Assembly: GCA_950097605.1 (NCBI GenBank)
Contig: CATNEU010000026.1
Location: 1-10,013 of the forward strand
DNA from: an uncultured Oscillospiraceae bacterium
GTDB lineage: Bacteria; Bacillota; Clostridia; Oscillospirales; Ruminococcaceae
DNA: 10,013 nt
Direction of reading: 5' to 3'
The notes under the pieces are model-generated. The model saw only the letters and a list, made by a program, of their open reading frames with translations, was not told the origin of the DNA and searched no databases. A program made the translations under genes and the position numbers. Shown one piece after another: positions 5,242 to 10,013 of this stretch. Position 1 is the stretch's first letter, and every line of letters begins with the position of its first letter.

Positions 5242-6321
5242 ATGTCAAGGCTTCGTATTGCTGTTGTTTTCGGCGGCGTTTCATCGGAGCATGAGGTGTC
5301 CCTGGTGTCGGCCACCTCGGTCATACAAAACATACCGCAGGACAAGTACGAGGTTGTCTGCATCGGCATCACCAAAAAGGGGCGCTGGCTGTATTACCCG
5401 GGCGACGTGAGCCTGATCGCAACCGGCGAGTGGGAGAAGGACAGCGACTGTGTTACCTGCATGATACCCGGGGACCGCTCGGTGCACGGCATTCTCAAGC
5501 TGATGCCGGATTATACCTATTCGGTGCTGAAGATCGACGCGGTGTTCCCGGTGCTGCACGGCAAAAACGGAGAGGACGGCACGATACAGGGACTGCTTGC
5601 GCTGTCGGGAATTCCCTATGTCGGCTGCGACACGATCTCCTCCGCCAACTGCATGGATAAGACGTTTACCCACACCATCCTCGACCATGCGGGCATCCGC
5701 ACCGCGAGATGGCGCGCGGTGTATAAATATCAGTTGCCGGCGCTTTCCGCGCTTGTGCAGGAATGCGAGCAGGCGCTGGGCTATCCGATGTTTGTCAAGC
5801 CCGCCAACGCGGGCTCTTCGGTCGGCGTGAACAAGGCGTGCACCCGCGAGGAGCTGGTGCACGCGGTTAAAATCGCGTTTGCGCACGACGATAAGGTTGT
5901 GGTTGAGGAGATGGTGGAAGGGCGCGAAATCGAATGCGCCGTGCTTGGAAACGAGCAGGCGGAAGCCTCTCTGCCGGGCGAGATCGAACCCTCCGGCGAG
6001 TTTTACGATTATGAGGATAAATATGTGAACGGGACCAGCCGGCTGTATATTCCGGCGCGCATCGGCGCGGAGGCAGCACAGCAGGTCCGGCGCATGGCGC
6101 TGGCGGCCTACCGGACGCTCGGGTGCTCGGGCCTTGCCCGTGTGGACTTTTTTGTCTGCGGGGACGGGAGCGTCGTGCTCAACGAGATCAACACGCTGCC
6201 GGGCTTCACGGATATCAGTATGTATCCCAAGCTCTGGGCGGCGGACGGGATTGCCTATCCCGAGCTGATCGACCGGCTGATAACCCTGGCCATTGAAAGG
6301 GCTGATGAAGGTGACGAATAA
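5242..6321 (+). CDS. ddl: D-alanine--D-alanine ligase
   Basis: This cytoplasmic ATP-grasp enzyme joins two D-alanines to make the terminal dipeptide of the peptidoglycan precursor. The 359 residues fit the longer DdlA-like group. In order: the N-terminal FGGVSSEHEVSLVSA (10-24), HGKNGEDGTIQG (106-117), the ATP-binding FVKPANAGSSVGV (184-196), VEEMVEGREIEC (221-232), the omega loop FYDYEDKY (254-261), and the metal ligands D302, E315 and N317 (LNEINTLPGFT). The Glu-Ser-Tyr triad described for E. coli DdlB (E15, S150, Y216) appears present as E16, S192 and Y261. Tyrosine in the omega loop argues for D-Ala-D-Ala rather than the D-Ala-D-lactate activity of VanA-type ligases. The ATG has AGGAG eleven bases upstream. 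First gene of its operon; its end overlaps murI by 17 bases. Confidence 0.96.
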   Translation: MSRLRIAVVFGGVSSEHEVSLVSATSVIQNIPQDKYEVVCIGITKKGRWLYYPGDVSLIATGEWEKDSDCVTCMIPGDRSVHGILKLMPDYTYSVLKIDAVFPVLHGKNGEDGTIQGLLALSGIPYVGCDTISSANCMDKTFTHTILDHAGIRTARWRAVYKYQLPALSALVQECEQALGYPMFVKPANAGSSVGVNKACTREELVHAVKIAFAHDDKVVVEEMVEGREIECAVLGNEQAEASLPGEIEPSGEFYDYEDKYVNGTSRLYIPARIGAEAAQQVRRMALAAYRTLGCSGLARVDFFVCGDGSVVLNEINTLPGFTDISMYPKLWAADGIAYPELIDRLITLAIERADEGDE

Positions 6322-7141
6322 CAAGCCGATCGGCGTGTTTGATTCGGGGCTGGGCGGACTGACCGTCGTCAAACAGCTTATGGACATCATGCCGAATGAG
6401 GACATCGTGTATTTTGGCGATACCGGCCGCGTGCCCTACGGCACGCGGAGCCGGGAGACCATCCAAAAATATGCGGATCAGGATATCCGCTTTTTGATGA
6501 CAATGGATGTCAAGATGATTATTGCGGCGTGCGGCACGGCCAGCGCCGTGATCAGCGACGAATACCGGAAAAAGCTCGAGGTTCCCTATACCGGCGTGGT
6601 GCTGCCGGCCGCGCAGGCCGCGGCTTCGATCTCCGCGACCGGCAACATCGGTGTGATTGGCACCACGGCGACGGTGCGCAGCGGCGCGTATGGCAAGGCC
6701 ATCCGCACCATCCGGCACGACGCCAGGGTGGTTGGAAGCGACTGCCCGCTGTTTGTGCCGCTGGTGGAAAACGGCTGGTTTGAAGAGGACAATCAGGTGG
6801 CAAAGCTTGTGGCCGAGCAGTATTTGGCGCCGTTTATGGACGGGCAGGTGGATACGCTGATTCTGGGCTGCACCCACTACCCGCTGCTGCGCGGGGTGAT
6901 TGCAAAGGTGCTGGGCGATAAGGTCCGGTTGATCGACCCGGGTGCGGAGACCGCGCGGTTTACAGCCGCCATGCTCATGCAGAACGGCATGACCGCCGAC
7001 GGCGGGAAGCCAGGCCGGGCGCGGTTTTTTGTCAGCGATACAACCGAGGGATTTTCGCAGAACGCGGGGCGTTTTCTGCATGCGGACGTCTCGGCCGATG
7101 TCGAGCGCGTCGACATTGAACGCATAGCGGAATCGGGATAG
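6305..7141 (+). CDS. murI: Glutamate racemase
   Basis: The enzyme converts L-glutamate to the D-glutamate used in the peptidoglycan stem peptide, by a cofactor-independent two-cysteine mechanism. I take the ATG at 6305 (MKVTNNKPIGVFDSGLGG), giving 278 residues. A TTG at 6293 and a GTG at 6311 are alternatives; AAAGGG just upstream favours the ATG or GTG. The gene overlaps the ddl end by 17 bases, implying translational coupling. Present are D13 in FDSGLGG, GDTGRVPYG (38-46), the first catalytic cysteine C76 in AACGTASA, the GVIGTTATV stretch (116-124), and the second catalytic cysteine C189 with H191 in LGCTHYPLL. The residue after C76 is Gly where the family usually has Asn (CNT). With both cysteines, the aspartate and the histidine intact I expect activity. 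Confidence 0.94.
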   Translation: MKVTNNKPIGVFDSGLGGLTVVKQLMDIMPNEDIVYFGDTGRVPYGTRSRETIQKYADQDIRFLMTMDVKMIIAACGTASAVISDEYRKKLEVPYTGVVLPAAQAAASISATGNIGVIGTTATVRSGAYGKAIRTIRHDARVVGSDCPLFVPLVENGWFEEDNQVAKLVAEQYLAPFMDGQVDTLILGCTHYPLLRGVIAKVLGDKVRLIDPGAETARFTAAMLMQNGMTADGGKPGRARFFVSDTTEGFSQNAGRFLHADVSADVERVDIERIAESG

Positions 7142-7278
7142 GCCGCGGCGAGTGCGGTTGGGAGGGACGGACTTTGCGCCGCAGAGGCGTGTGTCCGCCC
7201 TTTTGCCTGTTTGGAAATCGGATGCGCCGAGGGCTTTGCACGGTTTGGGGTATGGAGAGGATAAAAGGAGCGTGCGGA

Positions 7279-7704
7279 ATGAAAAAAGAAGTCATTATCA
7301 CCTTGAACGCCGTGCACACGGTGGACGAGGAGAGCGAGCATGTGGAGCTGGTGACTACCGGGACCTATTACCACAAGAACAACCTGTATTACATCGTCTA
7401 TGAGGAGAGCGAGGAAACCGGCTTTTCGGGCACAACAACCACGCTGAAGATTGATGGGGAGGACAAAATCACACTGCTGCGGCACGGCACGACCCGCACC
7501 CAAATGATGATCGAGCGGGGATGCCGGCATCTCTGCCACTATGACACGGGGGTGGGGCAGATGATGGTGGGAATTTATGCGGGCAGCATCGTCTCTTCGC
7601 TTGGCGACGAGGGCGGCGAAATCTGCTTTAGCTACACCGTGGATATCAACGCGGCGCTGGCCAGTGAAAACCAGATGAAGATCCGGGTGCGGCCGGCAAG
7701 CTGA
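7279..7704 (+). CDS. ywiB: YwiB/DUF1934 family protein
   Basis: This 141-residue protein starts at the ATG at 7279 (MKKEVIITLNAVHTVDEESE), with AAAAGGAG eight bases upstream. The frame is open further back to 7174, but that stretch lacks a ribosome binding site. The pattern of short alternating strands (VIITLNAVHTV, VELVTTGTYYHKNNLYYIVYEES, TTTLKIDG, KITLLRHGTTRTQMMIERG) followed by ICFSYTVDINAALAS and MKIRV matches DUF1934, known as a small lipocalin-like beta-barrel of unknown biochemical role. No signal peptide or membrane segment is seen, so it is probably cytoplasmic. In Bacillus and many Clostridia this family sits directly before argS, as here, which supports the call. It lies 137 bases after murI and 79 bases before argS with no clear promoter or terminator between. 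Confidence 0.9.
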   Translation: MKKEVIITLNAVHTVDEESEHVELVTTGTYYHKNNLYYIVYEESEETGFSGTTTTLKIDGEDKITLLRHGTTRTQMMIERGCRHLCHYDTGVGQMMVGIYAGSIVSSLGDEGGEICFSYTVDINAALASENQMKIRVRPAS

Positions 7705-7783
7705 CCGGCCGCAAAGCAGACAAGCCCACAGCAAAGACAATCGACAGGAAACTGAAAACATACAGAAGGGGTGCAGGAGAGAG

Positions 7784-9478
7784 ATGTCAAATCTGATTCA
7801 GGCGGCGGGCGACCAGTTGCGCGAAAAAGTGGGGGCGGCCCTGCGGGCGCTGATCGAGGAAGGGGCCTTTCCGCAGGCGGAGCTGCCGGCCTTTGCGGTG
7901 GAAATTCCCGCGGACAAGACGCATGGAGACTTTGCCTGCAACGCAGCGATGGTCTCGGCCAAGGCGTTTAAAAATGCGCCGCGCCGAATTGCGGAGGCGG
8001 TGTGTGCGAAAATGGACCTTTCGGGGACCTATTTCGACCGCTGCGAGGTGGCTGGTCCCGGCTTTTTGAACTTTTTTGTGAGCGACCGCTGGTTCGGGGA
8101 GACCTTGCAGGCCATCGCGGCCGAGGGTGCGGACTATGGAAAAAGCGGCGTGGGCGCAGGGCAAAAGGTCATGGTGGAATTTGTTTCGGCCAACCCAACC
8201 GGCCCAATGCACATCGGCAACGCGCGCGGCGGCGCAATCGGCGACTGTCTTGCAAGCGTGCTGGAGTGCGCGGGCTATGACGTGACGCGCGAGTTCTATG
8301 TAAACGACGCGGGCAACCAGATTCAGAAGTTCGGCATCTCGCTCGAGGCGCGCTATCTGCAGCTTTTCAAGGGGGAGGAAAACGTGCCGTTCCCCGAGGA
8401 CGCCTACCACGGCGAGGACATCAAGGTGCACGCCAAAAACTTTGCGGCGCAGTACGGCGACAAGTTTGTGGAGGCCGATGCCGAGCAGCGCCGCAAAGCG
8501 CTGGTGGAATATGCGCTGCCGATCAACGTGGCCAACCTCAAAACAGATCTGGAGAAGTACCGCATCCGGTACGACGTCTGGTTTATGGAGAGCAGCCTGC
8601 ACGCGTCCGGCGCGGTCAAAGAGACCATCGACCGCATGAAGCAGCGCGGACTGACCTATGAGAAAGATGGCGCGCTTTGGTATAAGGCCAGCGATTTCGG
8701 CGGCGAAAAGGATGAGGTGCTGGTGCGCGCGAACGGTTATCCGACCTATTTTGCGGTGGACATCGCCTATCACTGGAACAAGTTTGCAGTGCGCGGGTTT
8801 GATAAGGTCATCAACGTCTGGGGCGCGGACCACCACGGGCATGTGGCGAGGCTCAAGGGCGCAATGGACGCAATCGGCCTTGCGGGCGACAAGCTCGACA
8901 TCGTGCTGATGCAGCTCGTGCGGCTGATGCGCGACGGCGAAACCGTCAAGGTCAGCAAACGCAGCGGCAAGTCAATCACGTTGGTGGACCTGCTCGAAGA
9001 GGTGCCGATCGACGCCGCGCGCTTCTTCTTCAATCTGCGGGAGCCGAACTCCCACTTTGATTTTGACCTGGGTTTGGCCGTGGAGCAGTCCTCGCAGAAC
9101 CCGGTGTATTATGTGCAGTATGCGCACGCGCGCATCTGCAGCATTGTCAAAAACCTGGCGGGCGAGGGCGTCGCGGCGCGCGCCTGCAACGCGGACGAGC
9201 TTGCGCAGCTCAGGGCCCCGGAGGAGCGCGAGCTGATCCGGCATCTTGCGGCGTATACACGCGAGATCGAAGAAGCCGCCAAGGTATATGACCCGGCGCG
9301 GATGACGCGCTATGCGGTGGACCTGGCGACGCTGTTTCACAAGTTCTACAACGCCTGCCGGGTCAAGGGCGAGGCGGAGAGCCTGCTGCAAGCGAGGCTG
9401 CATCTCTGCATCTGCACACGGACGGTTTTGAAAAACGTGCTGTCGCTTCTGAAGATTGAGGCGCCGGAGGTTATGTAA
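7784..9478 (+). CDS. argS: Arginyl-tRNA synthetase
   Basis: This class I synthetase charges tRNA-Arg with arginine in the cytoplasm. The 564 residues are full length. The N-terminal tRNA-binding domain (about 1-90) carries DKTHGDFACNAAM. The catalytic Rossmann fold opens with FVSANPTGPMHIGNARGG (133-150), where HIGN replaces the textbook HIGH, and includes REFYVNDAGNQI and VWGADHHGHVARLK. The KMSKS loop is the degenerate VSKRSGK (390-396). The C-terminal all-helical DALR anticodon-binding domain runs from about 440 (YVQYAHARI) to the end. I recall HIGN and a degenerate KMSKS as common in clostridial ArgRS, so they are not signs of inactivity. The ATG has AGGAG four bases upstream, rather close, with AAGGGG a little further. 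No T-box leader lies in front; expression probably comes from the ddl promoter. A terminator follows. Confidence 0.97.
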   Translation: MSNLIQAAGDQLREKVGAALRALIEEGAFPQAELPAFAVEIPADKTHGDFACNAAMVSAKAFKNAPRRIAEAVCAKMDLSGTYFDRCEVAGPGFLNFFVSDRWFGETLQAIAAEGADYGKSGVGAGQKVMVEFVSANPTGPMHIGNARGGAIGDCLASVLECAGYDVTREFYVNDAGNQIQKFGISLEARYLQLFKGEENVPFPEDAYHGEDIKVHAKNFAAQYGDKFVEADAEQRRKALVEYALPINVANLKTDLEKYRIRYDVWFMESSLHASGAVKETIDRMKQRGLTYEKDGALWYKASDFGGEKDEVLVRANGYPTYFAVDIAYHWNKFAVRGFDKVINVWGADHHGHVARLKGAMDAIGLAGDKLDIVLMQLVRLMRDGETVKVSKRSGKSITLVDLLEEVPIDAARFFFNLREPNSHFDFDLGLAVEQSSQNPVYYVQYAHARICSIVKNLAGEGVAARACNADELAQLRAPEERELIRHLAAYTREIEEAAKVYDPARMTRYAVDLATLFHKFYNACRVKGEAESLLQARLHLCICTRTVLKNVLSLLKIEAPEVM

Positions 9479-9502
9479 GAGATTTATTTATACTTATATA
9501 TA

Positions 9503-9538
9503 AAAACAGGCGGTTTTATACCGCCTGTTTTGCTTTTT
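9503..9538 (+). terminator. Intrinsic terminator after argS
   Basis: An 11-bp perfect stem (AAACAGGCGGT at 9504-9514, five-base loop, ACCGCCTGTTT at 9520-9530) runs into TTTTGCTTTTT. It lies 25 bases after the argS stop and ends the ddl-murI-ywiB-argS operon. Confidence 0.92.
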
Positions 9539-9564
9539 GTGGCTTTGTTCTCCTTAACCTATTA

Positions 9565-9605
9565 GATTCATCTGTCTTTTCTTTTGTCGCTCGGGCCGCG
9601 ACGGG
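9565..9605. repeat. Repeat copy A, truncated
   Basis: This copy shares the GATnCATCT...TTTGTCGCTCGGGCC part with copies B and C, including the core GTCGCTCGGGCCGCGAC (9586-9602) that can fold as GTCGC/GCGAC. After GACGGG it departs into GGATTTTTTTT and lacks the second stem and the TTAAGGGG end. It lies 73 bases before the same core of copy B. Confidence 0.75.
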
Positions 9606-9622
9606 GGATTTTTTTTAGGTCT

Positions 9623-9726
9623 TTTTTATAGCTTTTGGATGCATCTATTCTTTCGTTTGTCGCTCGGGCCGCGACGGGCCCCTACTTTTTCGTGAAGAAA
9701 AAGTAGGCAAAAATTCAGTTAAGGGG
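9623..9726. repeat. Repeat copy B, full 104-bp unit
   Basis: The unit runs TTTTTATAGC, GATGCATCT, the invariant GTCGC/GCGAC core (9659-9675), GGGCC, a hairpin, GCAAAAA and TTAAGGGG. Aligned by eye without gaps to copy C it is identical at 87 of 104 positions. The hairpin has an 11-bp stem CCTACTTTTTC/GAAAAAGTAGG (9681-9691/9697-9707) with loop GTGAA. No coding frame is credible. Confidence 0.88.
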
Positions 9727-9835
9727 TGCCGCTACCTTCCTCCAATGGACTGTACGCCGTCTTCGGATAAGCAAAGGGCGACGGCACAGCGGTCGCAGGG
9801 AGTGCGCTGATGGGTCGGAAGGCGCGCCCCTTAAC
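9718..9835. repeat. Palindromic module with GTTAAGGGG/CCCCTTAAC ends
   Basis: The ends are a 9-bp perfect inverted repeat (9718-9726/9827-9835). Inside, CCTTCC/GGAAGG (9735-9740/9817-9822) continues the pairing after an internal loop. Two further stems lie nested: GCCGTC/GACGGC (9756-9761/9780-9785) and CAGCG/CGCTG (9787-9791/9805-9809). The layout resembles a MITE-like or structured intergenic element of about 118 bp. No transposase or ORF is inside. The left end is shared with the end of copy B. Confidence 0.6.
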
Positions 9836-9900
9836 AATCCCCAGCCGTACCCAAGTGGGGGTGCTTTTAATAAGTTTTCGGTATAGGCGGGGCTGGTTAA
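9831..9900. repeat. Second small palindromic module with TTAAC/GTTAA ends
   Basis: TTAAC (9831-9835) and GTTAA (9896-9900), together with CCAGCC (9841-9846) and GGCTGG (9891-9896), make an interrupted inverted repeat around a roughly 45-bp centre. It directly abuts the previous module, sharing its TTAAC, and the next 104-bp unit begins within ten bases of its end. Function unknown. Confidence 0.4.
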
Positions 9901-9909
9901 TATGGTTTG

Positions 9910-10013
9910 TTTTTATAGCTTTTTGATGCATCTTTTCTTTAGTTTGTCGCTCAGGCCGCGACGGGCCCTTCCTTTTTGACAGACAAAAAGGAAGCAAAAA
10001 TCTGGTTAAGGGG
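9910..10013. repeat. Repeat copy C, full 104-bp unit
   Basis: This is a colinear copy of unit B in the same orientation, 287 bases further on, ending at the window edge with the same TTAAGGGG. Its core (9946-9962) has a single change in the loop (TCAGGCC for TCGGGCC). Its hairpin is CTTCCTTTTTG/CAAAAAGGAAG (9968-9978/9984-9994) with loop ACAGA. A further palindromic module probably follows outside the window, as it does after copy B; this is inference. Confidence 0.88.

Noticed and set aside
5281..6405. 374-codon minus-strand ORF opposite ddl
   Set aside because: It is antisense to a fully conserved ddl, is rich in Arg/His, and owes its length to GC bias at third codon positions. The same holds for 7787-8842 opposite argS and 1227-2228 opposite rplL-rplJ.
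7705..7783. T-box leader in front of argS
   Set aside because: The gap is only 79 bases, with no T-box core and no terminator, and it lies within an operon.
9586..9965. CRISPR array suggested by three copies of a 20-bp core
   Set aside because: The spacing is irregular (73 and 287 bases), the similarity extends far beyond the core, and no cas genes are present.
9719..9997. 92-codon minus-strand ORF over the repeat region
   Set aside because: It lies entirely across the palindromic modules and repeat copy C, has no ribosome binding site, and its peptide is just the translation of the repeats.

Overview
The window looks like a chromosomal core region of a Gram-positive Clostridia bacterium, probably from the Oscillospirales/Ruminococcaceae side. 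This is judged from the ribosomal gene order, a short one-helix SecE, an ArgRS with HIGN in place of HIGH, ywiB next to argS, strong AGGAGG-type ribosome binding sites and clear sigma-A promoters. The genus cannot be named from this sequence alone.

Layout. (1) Positions 1-792 (+) hold the 3' part of an unrecognised polytopic membrane protein, closed by a perfect 30-nt palindromic terminator. (2) Positions 821-1136 hold a small unit on the minus strand: a good promoter, a leader of about 115 nt, a 28-codon ORF for a one-helix membrane peptide, and then the shared terminator. (3) Positions 1238-4952 (minus) carry the translation and secretion cluster rpmG-secE-nusG-rplK-rplA-rplJ-rplL. It starts from an extended -10 promoter in front of rpmG. 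A second promoter lies directly after rplA, followed by an L10-type leader with a terminator and a competing antiterminator in front of rplJ. The cluster ends at a strong terminator after rplL, and rpoB/rpoC do not follow. (4) Positions 5016-9538 (+) carry a divergent operon: ddl (D-Ala-D-Ala ligase), murI (glutamate racemase), a YwiB/DUF1934 protein and argS. It has its own extended -10 promoter, a structured leader of about 190 nt, and a terminator after argS. (5) Positions 9539-10013 hold no credible gene. They are a mosaic of structured repeats: three copies of a GTCGC...GCGAC core, two of them within colinear 104-bp units, plus two nested palindromic modules bounded by TTAA.

How the genes work together. 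The minus-strand cluster supplies the ribosomal stalk (L10, L7/L12), the L1 and L11 stalk-base proteins, L33, the SecE translocon subunit and the NusG elongation factor. The plus-strand operon supplies two cell-wall precursor enzymes (D-Glu and D-Ala-D-Ala for the peptidoglycan stem peptide) together with arginyl-tRNA synthetase. Most of the window is housekeeping. The less ordinary parts are the small minus-strand unit at 821-1136 and the repeat mosaic at the right edge. In that mosaic, two repeat copies differ in an 11-bp stem only by paired, compensating changes.
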